A stretch of 64,000 bases of DNA from an uncultured Eubacteriales bacterium (lineage in GTDB: Bacteria; Bacillota; Clostridia; Christensenellales; Aristaeellaceae), in assembly GCA_902760595.1 (NCBI GenBank), contig CACWHI010000005.1, forward strand, positions 1 through 64,000. The letters run 5' to 3'. Position 1 is the stretch's first letter. Every line of letters begins with the position of its first letter. Both the position numbers and the translations under genes were made by a program. This document shows, piece after piece, positions 25,322-34,099 of this stretch. Under the pieces are notes generated by a model that saw only the letters and a list, made by a program, of their open reading frames with translations, was not told where the DNA came from and did not search any database.

Positions 25322-27694
25322 TCAATCGCTCCCGTCCACCGGCTCCATGAGGGCCGCAAGGAGATCGGCGGATACGTTCATCGCCTGCAGGGTCGAGCAG
25401 ACGGCGGACAGGCTTTTTCCCGATGAAAGGATCCGATAGATCTGATCCTTCAGCTCATACGGGATACGCGCCCGGTTCAGCACCCGCTCCTGCCAGCTGA
25501 GCGCGTCGTTGCGCGCAAGCCCGCATTCCCCCGCAAATGCGATCTCGACAGACGACCTCCACGGGACCGGCTTCATCCGTATATCCCAGGCGTGGATCTC
25601 TTCATTATATTCCGCTGTTGCGTCAACCGCCGTCCCGTCAACCTTTACCACAGGGAAAACGCATTGATTCATCCCGATAAGGCGGCAGTGATAGCTCCGC
25701 GCGTCCGGCAGATACGCGGCGTCAAAGCGGCCAGGACGGATCGTAAAGGAACAGCTGCGTTCCCGATCCCATCGCCACGCCATCCGCGTGACGCTGTAAC
25801 AACCCTGCTGATAACCCCAGCTCTCGCCGTCATCCTCATAGAGGTCGAACTGGCCGTCCGCTCCGGCAAAAATACGGATCTCCAGCGCGTCCGGATTACG
25901 GACCCCGTTCCGCAGCGTCCGATCATCCGCAAGAACAACGACAGCGCCGGCTTTCGCGAATACAGGCATCCCTTCCAGGGGGCGGAACACACGTATCAGC
26001 CGGTCTCCCTGATAGCGAAGGCCGGAAAAGAAATCGTAATAAGCGCCCTCAGGCAGCCAGCCGGTCACGCCGCCCATCTCCAGCTCGTCGATCTGGCGGG
26101 AGGTGACGGGCATCACCAGCAGCTCGCTGCCGAACATATACTGGTTGGGCACCCGATACGCTTCTTCCCGGTCGGGATAAGCGTAATACATGGGCTGCAT
26201 CAGCATTTCCCCCTCCGTATGGCAGCGCCGGTTCATGGTATACAGATAGGGGATCAGCCGATGGCGCAGCCGCAGCAGATCGGTCATGCTTTTTTCGACC
26301 GCGGCGGAATAGCGCCAGGGTTCCTTGCTGTTAAAGCGGTTGGAGGTGCTGTGCATCCGCATGACCGGTGAAAAAACGCCGAATTGCAGCCACCGGACCT
26401 GCAGCTCAGGATCCCTGCTGCCGTGCGTGTGGCCGCCGATATCATGGCTCCACCAGCCATAGCCGATATTGGCGGCAGTGCTGGTGAAATACGGCTGGAA
26501 AGCCAGGGATGCCCAGCTGATGACGCTGTCCCCGGAAAAGCCGATGGGGTAGCGATGGCTGCCCGGGCCGCAGTATCTGGAAAGGATCAGCGGTCTTTGC
26601 CGTCTGTCCGTACAGTGCTTTGTATGAAAATGATTCAGCACCCACAGCGGGTCCACGCCCGGATCAGCGCTCTCCTCGCCCTGCTGCCAGTCCACCCACC
26701 AGAAATCCACTCCCTGCCGCTCCAGCCGGGCAAGCACGCCAAAATAGGCCTCCATAAAGGCCCGGTCCGTGCAGTCAAAGGGGATGCGCTGACGCCCGGT
26801 CCCATCCCTGCCGAGCCGGCGGGCGACATCGGCGTAGCATTCCTCATGGGCCTGTATGCCCTCAGCGGGATGCAGGTTCAGGGTCACCTTCAGTTCCCGC
26901 TCGTGCAGCGCCTTCAGAAAGCCCTGGGGATCGGGGATCAGGGCACGGTTCCAGGTATAGCCGGTCCATCCCCTTCCTTCGTTCCCGGCGTCTGTCGTAT
27001 GCCAGTCCATATCGATGACAGCCACGGACAGCGGGATGCCCTTCCGCCGAAAGGTGTCCATCAGTTCCAGGTATTCCCGGTCGGTATACGCGTAGAAACG
27101 GCTCCACCAGTTTCCCAGGGCGAAGCGCGGCAGCAGAGGCGGAGCGCCGCACAGCCGAAAAAAATCCTTCAGCGCCTGACGGTAGTCGGTTCCATAGCAG
27201 AAAAGATAGATATCCCGGACCTCGCCCCGTCGCGCCTCGTACCAGCCGTCTTCCGTCAGTACGGGCGAGGCGCTGTCATCCAGCGCGCTGTACCCGCAAA
27301 CACGGGAAAGTATCCCCGCGTCCAGCGGGACCGCGCCGTCCGCCTCATCCAGCGTCCGGGCGGTGCCGCCCAGGTTCTCCCTGACGGGCTCGTCAAAGTG
27401 CCAGGTCGTATAGATCCCTTTGCACGCCGAGCGGTTCTCCGCCCACAGACCGCCTGCGGAAAACGGCTCTTCATTGTAAAACAGATTGACAGAATCCGTT
27501 TTGATCTCAATGCCCTTTTCTGTTCTCCACAGCTGGTACCTCACAGGCGCAAAGCCGCGGCTGCGGACCATCTGAGTCGGCCTGTCCTCAAAAATACCTT
27601 CCGGATCGTATTCCATCCGGATCAGCCGCGGTGTCAGCAGCGAAAAGCGATACTTTTCGCCGGCGATCATCGTGGGTAGCGAGGAGGCCGTCAT
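25322..27694 (-). CDS. Glycoside hydrolase family 31 alpha-glucosidase-like
   Basis: 790 residues. N-terminal beta domain, then the TIM barrel with VAVIDMDWHTTD, the nucleophile-region strand GVDFWWVDWQQGEE (Asp in WVDWQ), and the acid/base-region FSGDSVISWASLAFQPYF. A distal beta domain follows. Expected to release glucose (or xylose) from the non-reducing ends of alpha-linked oligosaccharides. There is no signal peptide, so it acts in the cytosol on imported sugars. It overlaps the GH13 stop by 4 nt; last gene of the sugar operon. Confidence 0.92.
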   Translation of the reverse strand: MTASSLPTMIAGEKYRFSLLTPRLIRMEYDPEGIFEDRPTQMVRSRGFAPVRYQLWRTEKGIEIKTDSVNLFYNEEPFSAGGLWAENRSACKGIYTTWHFDEPVRENLGGTARTLDEADGAVPLDAGILSRVCGYSALDDSASPVLTEDGWYEARRGEVRDIYLFCYGTDYRQALKDFFRLCGAPPLLPRFALGNWWSRFYAYTDREYLELMDTFRRKGIPLSVAVIDMDWHTTDAGNEGRGWTGYTWNRALIPDPQGFLKALHERELKVTLNLHPAEGIQAHEECYADVARRLGRDGTGRQRIPFDCTDRAFMEAYFGVLARLERQGVDFWWVDWQQGEESADPGVDPLWVLNHFHTKHCTDRRQRPLILSRYCGPGSHRYPIGFSGDSVISWASLAFQPYFTSTAANIGYGWWSHDIGGHTHGSRDPELQVRWLQFGVFSPVMRMHSTSNRFNSKEPWRYSAAVEKSMTDLLRLRHRLIPYLYTMNRRCHTEGEMLMQPMYYAYPDREEAYRVPNQYMFGSELLVMPVTSRQIDELEMGGVTGWLPEGAYYDFFSGLRYQGDRLIRVFRPLEGMPVFAKAGAVVVLADDRTLRNGVRNPDALEIRIFAGADGQFDLYEDDGESWGYQQGCYSVTRMAWRWDRERSCSFTIRPGRFDAAYLPDARSYHCRLIGMNQCVFPVVKVDGTAVDATAEYNEEIHAWDIRMKPVPWRSSVEIAFAGECGLARNDALSWQERVLNRARIPYELKDQIYRILSSGKSLSAVCSTLQAMNVSADLLAALMEPVDGSD

Positions 27695-28989
27695 TTTCCG
27701 GTCTCCTGGCCAATCAAGAAAACCAGAGGCCGGCCCTCCACACAGACCAATCCGGATTCCGCATGGACCTCACTGCCGTTTACGAGATCCCGATAGATCC
27801 CGTCCGGAATGTTCAGCCGCACGACACCCGGTTTCCCCCTCGTGCTGAACAGTCCGATCAGGCGCCGGCCCTCAGCGGAATACTCCGCGATGATGATCCC
27901 ATTGCCGCCGTCCCGGACCCGGTAGCTTCCTTCCGCCGCCAGCGGATGGCGCTTGATCTGGGCGAGGCTCCTTAATTGTTCGGAAATATCATGGCCCGTG
28001 TCCCAGTGGATATCATCCTTGTCGAACAGGCTGGGCCGATGGATGTTTTCCGTCTCCTGTCCATTATAGATCAGCGTCATGCCCTTCTGGAAAAACAGGA
28101 AAGCGGTCCAGTTTTCACGGGCCATATCATCCGGAACGCAGAATCTCGCGCGGGGCCGGTCGTGGTTTTCGAGGAAACGCAGCTTGACGTAATTCTCAGG
28201 ATACAGGTATTCCTGCTGATTGATCTTCTCCAGGTACTGGGACAGGGGGATCTCGTCCGTCAGATACCGGACCCAGTCGTGATACACATCATACTCATAA
28301 CTGAGGTCAAAGGCCTGGAATATTTCGGAATCGGACAGGCTCGTCATTTTACGCGCGCGGTTATCCAGCGTAAACTCCGGCTCCACGGATTCGCTGAGCC
28401 AGATGCAGTCCGGCCGCACCCGCTTCACAGCGGCGCGCGCTTCCAGCCAGAATTCCAGCGGGATCAGCGGCGCGACGTCGCACCGGAAGCCATTCACGAG
28501 CTCCGCCCACATCTTCAGCGTTTCGATTTGGTAGTCCCACAAGGCCCGATGGCTGTAATCCAGGTCAATGATATCGGTCCAATCCCCGATCCTGTTTCCG
28601 AATGAGCCGTCCGGCTTATGGTAAAACCATTCCGGATGCTCAGCAGAGAGCACCGAATCCGGAGAGGTATGATTGTAAACCACATCAATGATACACTTCA
28701 TCCCCAGCGCGTGAATGGCGTTCACCAGGGCGACAAAATCCTCCATGGTGCCGAATTCCGGGTTCACCGCGCGGTAATCCCGGATGGCGTACGGACTGCC
28801 CAGTGCGCCCTTGCGGTTCTTCATACCGATGGGATGGATGGGCATCAGCCAGATGATGTCCACGCCCAATGCTTTGATCCGCGGCAGGTCCTCCTGAACC
28901 TTCCGGAACGTTCCCTCTTTGCTGTACTGCCTGACGAATACAGAGTACATGACCTGATTGCGAAGCGCTTTATTCGTATCCCTTGCCAT
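27691..28989 (-). CDS. Alpha-amylase family (GH13) glycosidase
   Basis: 432 residues from the ATG 8 nt after GGAGG. GH13 motifs: IDVVYNHTSPDS, GFRCDVAPL (nucleophile Asp), IWLSESVEP (acid/base Glu) and FLENHDRPR (third Asp). No signal peptide, so cytosolic. Small size and lack of extra carbohydrate-binding domains suggest an oligo-1,6-glucosidase or maltogenic-type enzyme; exact specificity cannot be read. Confidence 0.92.
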   Translation of the reverse strand: MARDTNKALRNQVMYSVFVRQYSKEGTFRKVQEDLPRIKALGVDIIWLMPIHPIGMKNRKGALGSPYAIRDYRAVNPEFGTMEDFVALVNAIHALGMKCIIDVVYNHTSPDSVLSAEHPEWFYHKPDGSFGNRIGDWTDIIDLDYSHRALWDYQIETLKMWAELVNGFRCDVAPLIPLEFWLEARAAVKRVRPDCIWLSESVEPEFTLDNRARKMTSLSDSEIFQAFDLSYEYDVYHDWVRYLTDEIPLSQYLEKINQQEYLYPENYVKLRFLENHDRPRARFCVPDDMARENWTAFLFFQKGMTLIYNGQETENIHRPSLFDKDDIHWDTGHDISEQLRSLAQIKRHPLAAEGSYRVRDGGNGIIIAEYSAEGRRLIGLFSTRGKPGVVRLNIPDGIYRDLVNGSEVHAESGLVCVEGRPLVFLIGQETGK

Positions 28990-29006
28990 CGTCCGATCCT
29001 CCCTTG

Positions 29007-29831
29007 TCATCCCTTGACCGCGGATGAAGCGATCCCTTCAATAAACCGTTTCTGGAATACCAGGTAACAGAGCACCACAGGTATTATAGCAATACTTGTG
29101 GCTGCGAACAAGCCCGCGTAATCCGTCGAAAAGCGGCCGCTGAACATATTCAGCGCGATGCTCAGCAACTGTTTGCTTTCAGACCGTATCATCAGGTAAG
29201 GCCACAGGTAGTCCTCCCACGCCCACAGGAACTGAAAGATCGCCATGCTGGCAACGGCGTTCCGCAGCATCGGAAAGACGATACGGTGAAAGATATAAAA
29301 CTCATTGGCGCCGTCGATGCGGGCGGCTTCCAATACTTCATCCGGCACCGCGGCGCAGCTCTGACGCATCATGAAGATGCCGAAGGACGTGAACAGGCTG
29401 GGAACGATGAGCGCCTGGAACTGGTTCAGCCACCCCAGCGCCTGCATCATGCTGTAGCGCGGGATGATCGTCACCACGCCCGGCACCATCATCGTGGACA
29501 GGATCATGCCAAATACCAGCTCCCGTCCGCGGAAGCGGTATTTGCACAGGACAAATCCCGCGATGGCGCTGGTGTAGATAGTGATCAGTGAAATGACAAG
29601 GGCGTAGGACAGGCTGTTCACAAAATAGCGCAGAAAGGACATTTTGTTCAGCGCGTTCTCATAGTTCTGCCACGTCGGGTTTCGCGGCAGAAACCGCTGC
29701 GCCAGGGCACTGATCTCCGCGTTGGTCTTAAAGGACGATGCCAGCATCCATAAAAAAGGCAGGATCGTGACTGCGCTGAATACGAGAAGAACCGCATTCA
29801 GCCCGATGGATTTCCATTGTTCCTTGCTCAT
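29007..29831 (-). CDS. Carbohydrate ABC transporter permease (MalG type)
   Basis: 274 residues with six membrane segments. The coupling-loop motif EAARIDGANEFYIFHRIVFPM (EAA...G) is in the family position. Partner of the MalF-type permease upstream; 17 nt before the GH13 start. AGGAGG 7 nt before the ATG. Confidence 0.93.
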   Translation of the reverse strand: MSKEQWKSIGLNAVLLVFSAVTILPFLWMLASSFKTNAEISALAQRFLPRNPTWQNYENALNKMSFLRYFVNSLSYALVISLITIYTSAIAGFVLCKYRFRGRELVFGMILSTMMVPGVVTIIPRYSMMQALGWLNQFQALIVPSLFTSFGIFMMRQSCAAVPDEVLEAARIDGANEFYIFHRIVFPMLRNAVASMAIFQFLWAWEDYLWPYLMIRSESKQLLSIALNMFSGRFSTDYAGLFAATSIAIIPVVLCYLVFQKRFIEGIASSAVKG

Positions 29832-29846
29832 AACCGATCCTCCTGT

Positions 29847-30743
29847 TTACTGTTCCTTTCTTCCGGACGCTCTGAAGGATAACGCGGTCAGCAGCGCGAT
29901 CAGCAGGAATAAAATGAACGACATCGCGGAGGCATATCCAAAGTTGTATTTTGAAAACGCCTGATCAAAAATGAGGTAGGTGGCCAATTGCGTTTTCGTT
30001 CCCGGACCGCCCTGGGTCAGGACCATGACAGGTATATATGTCTGGAAATACGAGATGAAGGACGTGATCACGATAAACAATACCGTCGGCCTGAGCAGCG
30101 GCAGCGTGATGCCAAAGAACCGCTGGCACGCGTCCGCGCCGTCGATTTCCGCGGCTTCGAAGCAGTCCATGGGCAGCGAATACATTCCGCCCAGCAGGAT
30201 CACGACCGCGTACCCGAAATCCTTCCAGATCGTCAGCAGCAGGATCGCCAGCATGGCATAGCGGCCGTCAAACAGCCAGTTGATCTTTGTCCCCAGCAGC
30301 TGATTCAATAAGCCGAACTGCGGATCGTACATGTTTTTCCAGACAAAGGCCACCGCCACCATCGGCGTGATCGTCGGGAGATAATAGAGGGTACGGAAGA
30401 AGGACTTCGCTTTCACCAGCCTTGAGAATAAGGCGGACGCCAGAAGCAGGCCGATCACGATCCTGGCCAGCACGGCGATCACTGAAAAGAGACCGGTATT
30501 CTTCAGAGAATACCAGAACAGTTGATTATTCAGCACATTGTGCCAATTCTTCAGGCCCGTGTATCTGAATTGGCCCTTCAGGGGATTCCATAAATGGAAG
30601 CTTCCCCAGAAGGCGATGCCGATCGGAATGAAATAGAAGGCCAAAAAGAAGAGGATCAGCGATGCGACCACCGTGTTCCGCAGGATGATTTCGCTTCTGC
30701 TTCGAAGGGGATCTCTGCTTTTGCTCCGGATCTGCAAGTTCAT
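29847..30743 (-). CDS. Carbohydrate ABC transporter permease (MalF type)
   Basis: 298 residues, six membrane segments (first about 28-48), EAA motif EAAEIDGADACQRFFGITLP in the cytosolic loop. It forms the channel with the MalG-type permease. No ATPase gene accompanies the operon, so it probably uses a shared MsmX-type ATPase encoded elsewhere. Confidence 0.93.
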   Translation of the reverse strand: MNLQIRSKSRDPLRSRSEIILRNTVVASLILFFLAFYFIPIGIAFWGSFHLWNPLKGQFRYTGLKNWHNVLNNQLFWYSLKNTGLFSVIAVLARIVIGLLLASALFSRLVKAKSFFRTLYYLPTITPMVAVAFVWKNMYDPQFGLLNQLLGTKINWLFDGRYAMLAILLLTIWKDFGYAVVILLGGMYSLPMDCFEAAEIDGADACQRFFGITLPLLRPTVLFIVITSFISYFQTYIPVMVLTQGGPGTKTQLATYLIFDQAFSKYNFGYASAMSFILFLLIALLTALSFRASGRKEQ

Positions 30744-30756
30744 CTACCTTTCCATT

Positions 30757-30784
30757 CCCGGCGGAGAGTTTCCCCTCCGCCGGG
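30757..30784 (-). other. Intercistronic stem-loop after the binding-protein gene
   Basis: Perfect 10-bp arms CCCGGCGGAG (30757-30766) and CTCCGCCGGG (30775-30784), with no T-run after it. Position between binding protein and permease genes matches known mRNA-stabilising hairpins that raise binding-protein level; role inferred. Confidence 0.65.
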
Positions 30785-30797
30785 CGTCAAGGGCCGC

Positions 30798-32144
30798 TTA
30801 TTTCGCTTCGGACGCGTGCGCATAGGACGGTTCGACAGACTCGAATTCGCTGCCTTCCAATTCCATATTGCAGGTGTCTTCCGCGTTCTTCAAGGCGGTC
30901 CCAATGTCCGCGCCATTATAGAAGATGTCTTCGATGGCGATCTTCATATTGTTTTCAACGGCGCTGGGCATGGGGCCGGGCCAGATATAGCGGTCGATGT
31001 GCTTGGCCAGCACGGCGATACTGGAAACGTTCATGATATCCGTATCCGCCGCCAGGGTCTTCTTGGCCGGGAACACAGAATTTGCCAGGACAAACTGCTT
31101 CTGCAGGGCGTCGTTGGCCAGGAAGAAGCGCACGATATCCTGCGCTACGGCCTGCTGATCCGCGGGAGCGTTCTTATTGATGCCGAAGGTAGATTCACCG
31201 TTATAGCGATGGTAGGCGTAGGGAACGTCCTTGGTGGGCGTGGGAATCTCAAAGCTGCCGAACTCTGTTTCAGGCCACAGCGCCTGGAACAAACCGTGCA
31301 TGAAGCCCCAGCCCAGGTACATGGCGATCATGCCCTGGCCAAAGTTGTCGCCGGAGTTATTGCCAAAGTTGTAATCGCCGCTGCCGTCCACTTCGTAAAT
31401 GTCCTTCATGCGCTGGATGACGCTCCTGACGGCGTCGTTATTGAAGGTCACCTTGTTATCCGCAGTGAACAGGTTCTGGCCATACTGGTACTGCATCCCC
31501 AGTACGTCGCCCTGCGCGCCGCCGTTGAAGCTGAAGCCCGCCTGAACAAGATTGCCGTTTTCATCCCGGATCGTCAGCTTCTTGGCCACTTCGCGGAACT
31601 CATCCCACGTCGTGGGGATATCCGCTTCCGTCAGCCCGGCCTTTTCCCACATGGCCTTATTGTAGTACATGGTAGCGGTCATCATGCCGTAATCGGTATA
31701 GTAAACCTTCCCGTCAATGATGTGCGCGGAAACGCCGACAAAATCCGCTTCCAGGTCTTCGACGGGAATAACATAGGGAGCCAGGTAACCGATCAGGTTC
31801 TCATGATGGCTGTTATGGACATTGAAGATCGCGGGGCCATTGGGCTCCTGCAGCGCCAGCGGCAGCTTTGTCCAGTAATCGTCAAAGGGATTCTCCACCA
31901 GGGTGATTTTGACGTTGGGATGGATAGCGGTGTATTCATCCACTACCGCCTGGAACAGCTTATCAGCGCCTGTCCAGTACCAGAATTCAATGGCGATGTC
32001 TTCCCCGTTATTCACCGGCTTTGAAGGGTCGTACTGAATCGTGCTGCCGATGACGGCAGAGCCTTCGCCATACGCGCTGATGGCTGTCAGCGCCATGACT
32101 AACGTCAGAACCAGAGAGATGGCACGCCGGGTAAATTGCTTCAT
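30798..32144 (-). CDS. Sugar ABC transporter substrate-binding protein
   Basis: 448 residues from the ATG at 32144; a GTG 6 nt upstream is an alternative. Signal peptide about 1-26 (RRAISLVLTLVMALTAISAYG), then SBP_bac_1 fold with IAIEFWYWTGADKLFQAVVD, NGPAIFNVHNSHH and the YGMMTATMYYNKAMWEKAGL hinge. It lacks a lipobox cysteine. It captures the oligosaccharide later split by the GH13 and GH31 enzymes. Confidence 0.93.
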   Translation of the reverse strand: MKQFTRRAISLVLTLVMALTAISAYGEGSAVIGSTIQYDPSKPVNNGEDIAIEFWYWTGADKLFQAVVDEYTAIHPNVKITLVENPFDDYWTKLPLALQEPNGPAIFNVHNSHHENLIGYLAPYVIPVEDLEADFVGVSAHIIDGKVYYTDYGMMTATMYYNKAMWEKAGLTEADIPTTWDEFREVAKKLTIRDENGNLVQAGFSFNGGAQGDVLGMQYQYGQNLFTADNKVTFNNDAVRSVIQRMKDIYEVDGSGDYNFGNNSGDNFGQGMIAMYLGWGFMHGLFQALWPETEFGSFEIPTPTKDVPYAYHRYNGESTFGINKNAPADQQAVAQDIVRFFLANDALQKQFVLANSVFPAKKTLAADTDIMNVSSIAVLAKHIDRYIWPGPMPSAVENNMKIAIEDIFYNGADIGTALKNAEDTCNMELEGSEFESVEPSYAHASEAK

Positions 32145-32176
32145 GGTCACTCATCCTTTCATGTACGTATAATATT

Positions 32177-32192
32177 GGTATAGCGCTAAACC
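32177..32192 (-). promoter_or_regulatory. LacI-type operator in the sugar operon promoter
   Basis: GGTTTAGCGCTATACC, a 16-bp near-palindrome with central GCGC (one mismatched pair), lies just downstream of the -10 box, covering the expected start point. It has the CG-centred form of LacI-family operators and does not fit the catabolite-repression (cre) consensus. The adjacent LacI-type gene is the likely regulator. Confidence 0.65.
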
Positions 32193-32198
32193 ACCACC

Positions 32199-32226
32199 AT
32201 TATAATGGCGTTTAACCGTTTGTCAA
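32199..32226 (-). promoter_or_regulatory. Promoter of the alpha-glucan operon
   Basis: Minus strand TTGACA (32221-32226), 16-bp spacer, TATAAT (32199-32204), about 50 nt before the binding-protein start. Confidence 0.75.
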
Positions 32227-32276
32227 TAGCTTTCGATCAGAAAATTTCAAATTTTGGTCCGTACAGCAATATTCTA

Positions 32277-32305
32277 TTGAAAACATGAAAAACTTGTGCT
32301 ATTAT
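32277..32305 (+). promoter_or_regulatory. Promoter of the LacI-family gene
   Basis: TTGAAA (32277-32282), 17-bp spacer, TATTAT (32300-32305), about 40 nt before the ATG. Confidence 0.6.
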
Positions 32306-32307
32306 CA

Positions 32308-32319
32308 GTTTAATTAAAC
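32308..32319. promoter_or_regulatory. Palindrome at the LacI-family gene start point
   Basis: GTTTAATTAAAC is a perfect 12-bp palindrome at the expected transcription start. Its extended half GGTTTA is identical to one half-site of the operator at 32177-32192, which suggests binding by the same protein and autoregulation, though the spacing between halves is 2 bp shorter and the centre is AT, not CG. Confidence 0.45.
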
Positions 32320-32344
32320 CTGCCAGGTGCAAGGAGGACAGTCC

Positions 32345-33367
32345 ATGGTAACGCTGAAGGATATCGCGGAAGAAGCCCATGTCAGCCTGATGACGGTTTC
32401 CAACGTGGTCAACGGAAAACACAATAAAGTATCCAAAGAAAAGCTGAAGGAAATCCAAGCGATCCTGGAAAAGCATCATTATATACAGAACGCCTCCGCC
32501 CGCAGCCTGGTCAAAGCCAACTCCAATATCATCGCGATCATGCTGCGCAGCATCGCCGATGAAAACTCTTTAAGCTCGCTGCATAACGCGCGCCTGGTCG
32601 GGTCGATCGTCCGCCAGGTCCAGGACCTGGGCTACTATGCCATGATCAACCTGGTAGAGGACTGCGAAAGCATTTCCAGGAGCATCCGGACCTGGAGGGT
32701 GCAGGCGGCGATCTTTCTTGGGATGTTCGACGACGAGATCGAACAGATCTACGAACTGTGCAACATCCCCATGGTATTCATCGACAGCTATTCAAAGATC
32801 AGGCAGTTATCCAATGTAGGGATCAATGATTATAAAGGGGGGCAGCTGGCCGCTGAATACTTCATTAAAAAAGGCCATACCAGATTGGCCTTTGTCAGTC
32901 CTCCGAATAATGATATCGGCGTGGTTCAGCAGCGCCTGAAGGGATTTACGGATGTTCTGGCGCAGCATGGGCTCTCGTTGGACCCGCTTCATCGTTTCTC
33001 CGTGGTTTCCGAGGCCGATCCGGACCAGGTCAGCCAGGCGGTGGATCAGATCACGCGCGTCAGGAATGAGATCACCGCCGTGTTCGTCACCAGCGACGGC
33101 TTAGCCGCCTCGCTGATCAGCGGCCTGCACAGGAATGGCATACACGTCCCGCGGGATATTTCAATGATCGGATTTGATAACAGCAGGATCAGCACCCAGA
33201 TCTATCCTCCCCTGACCACCATCTCACAGGATCTGGAGCTGAAAGCGCGCCTGACCGTGGATACCCTGAACCATCGCCTGAAAAACCCGGACGCCTCCGC
33301 CGAATCCCACGTCCTGGACGTCGCTCTCGTCGAACGGGAATCAGTGCTTGATATAACAGGACTGTAG
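32345..33367 (+). CDS. LacI/GalR family transcriptional regulator
   Basis: 340 residues from the ATG 7 nt after GGAGG. N-terminal helix-turn-helix and hinge (VTLKDIAEEAHVSLMTVSNV, then VNGKHNKVSKEKLKEI), then a periplasmic-binding-like sensor domain (about 62-330) with DISMIGFDNSRISTQIYPPL. Divergent from the alpha-glucan operon, whose promoter holds a matching operator. Probably represses that operon until an alpha-glucan-derived sugar binds. Confidence 0.93.
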   Translation: MVTLKDIAEEAHVSLMTVSNVVNGKHNKVSKEKLKEIQAILEKHHYIQNASARSLVKANSNIIAIMLRSIADENSLSSLHNARLVGSIVRQVQDLGYYAMINLVEDCESISRSIRTWRVQAAIFLGMFDDEIEQIYELCNIPMVFIDSYSKIRQLSNVGINDYKGGQLAAEYFIKKGHTRLAFVSPPNNDIGVVQQRLKGFTDVLAQHGLSLDPLHRFSVVSEADPDQVSQAVDQITRVRNEITAVFVTSDGLAASLISGLHRNGIHVPRDISMIGFDNSRISTQIYPPLTTISQDLELKARLTVDTLNHRLKNPDASAESHVLDVALVERESVLDITGL

Positions 33368-33491
33368 AACATGTTCACAAAGAAAAGACCGACAAATCCA
33401 GCACTGGCATGCACAACCTTCTATTTTCAGAGTGTCACTGAAAATGTCACTGAACCACCAAAAACCATATTCTATGGCGCCATTTGCACTA

Positions 33492-33545
33492 AAAAAGTCC
33501 TTGCCGCGCAAGGACATACAAAAAATGGAGCATAGGAGACTCGAA
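33492..33545. repeat. Left attachment-site copy (54 bp)
   Basis: Identical to 47456-47509, holding the terminator hairpin GTCCTTGC/GCAAGGAC and the tRNA-Ala 3' 20 nt. Sequence identity stops abruptly on both sides (A/C at the tRNA side). The 510-nt gap 33368-33877 otherwise shows only a doubled TGTCACTGAA (33434, 33445) and the promoter at 33730. Confidence 0.85.
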
Positions 33546-33729
33546 ATCGAGCCACGTAGTACCCGATATACACTGACAAGCGCGCAAAACCCCAACCAAA
33601 AGTCTCAAATATTGAACCATCATTGCCTGCTACAGGTAATCATCATAGCTGTTTCTACATCGCTCCAATTGGGAGTATCATTATTGAGTCCAAACACAAT
33701 ACTCCTTAAATTACCTTGACCTGGCAACC

Positions 33730-33758
33730 TTGCTATATATGAAAAAAGCTGATATAAT
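33730..33758 (+). promoter_or_regulatory. Promoter of the DUF3791-DUF3990 module
   Basis: TTGCTA (33730-33735), 17-bp spacer, TATAAT (33753-33758); leader about 115 nt. Confidence 0.6.
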
Positions 33759-33877
33759 TCTATCGCTGATTCTGTGGAAACAGAGTATGACGACGTCTGT
33801 CTGGAATAACAAGTTAGACGGCTTGCTTGAGGAAGACACGATTATCCATGTTGAGTTCTGATTGTCGGAGGTACACA

Positions 33878-34099
33878 ATGTCGGAGCGCAAGCAAATCAC
33901 CCACATGCAGGTAAGAATCGTCAGAATGGCTACGGAAAAATGGAATCTGTCTGTTGCTGAAGTTGCCAAGCTATTCCGACAATACCAGGTATTTGAGTAT
34001 ATTCGGGATTGTTTTGGTATCTTTCATGTGGAAGGTGACGAGGCTGTTTGGGAGGATATTATACCCTATCTGAAGAACCGGGGGTGTATCTATGCCTGA
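33878..34099 (+). CDS. DUF3791 domain protein
   Basis: 73 residues from the ATG 6 nt after GGAGG. A small helical protein covering the DUF3791 domain: VRIVRMATEKWNLSVAEVAK, then FEYIRDCFGIFHVEGDEAVW and EDIIPYLKNRG. In Firmicutes it is commonly next to a DUF3990 gene, and its stop overlaps that gene by 8 nt here. It is a plausible antitoxin or accessory subunit; function unproven. Base composition is more AT-rich than the flanking genes. Confidence 0.8.
   Translation: MSERKQITHMQVRIVRMATEKWNLSVAEVAKLFRQYQVFEYIRDCFGIFHVEGDEAVWEDIIPYLKNRGCIYA

Noticed and set aside
32177..32192. Catabolite-repression (cre) site
   Set aside because: It does not fit TGWNANCGNTNWCA; a local LacI-type operator explains it better.
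33341..33595. Minus-strand open frame over the left attachment site
   Set aside because: Part of it is the translated tRNA terminator and attachment repeat, and the same string appears in the tRNA region at 47.5 kb. Not a gene.
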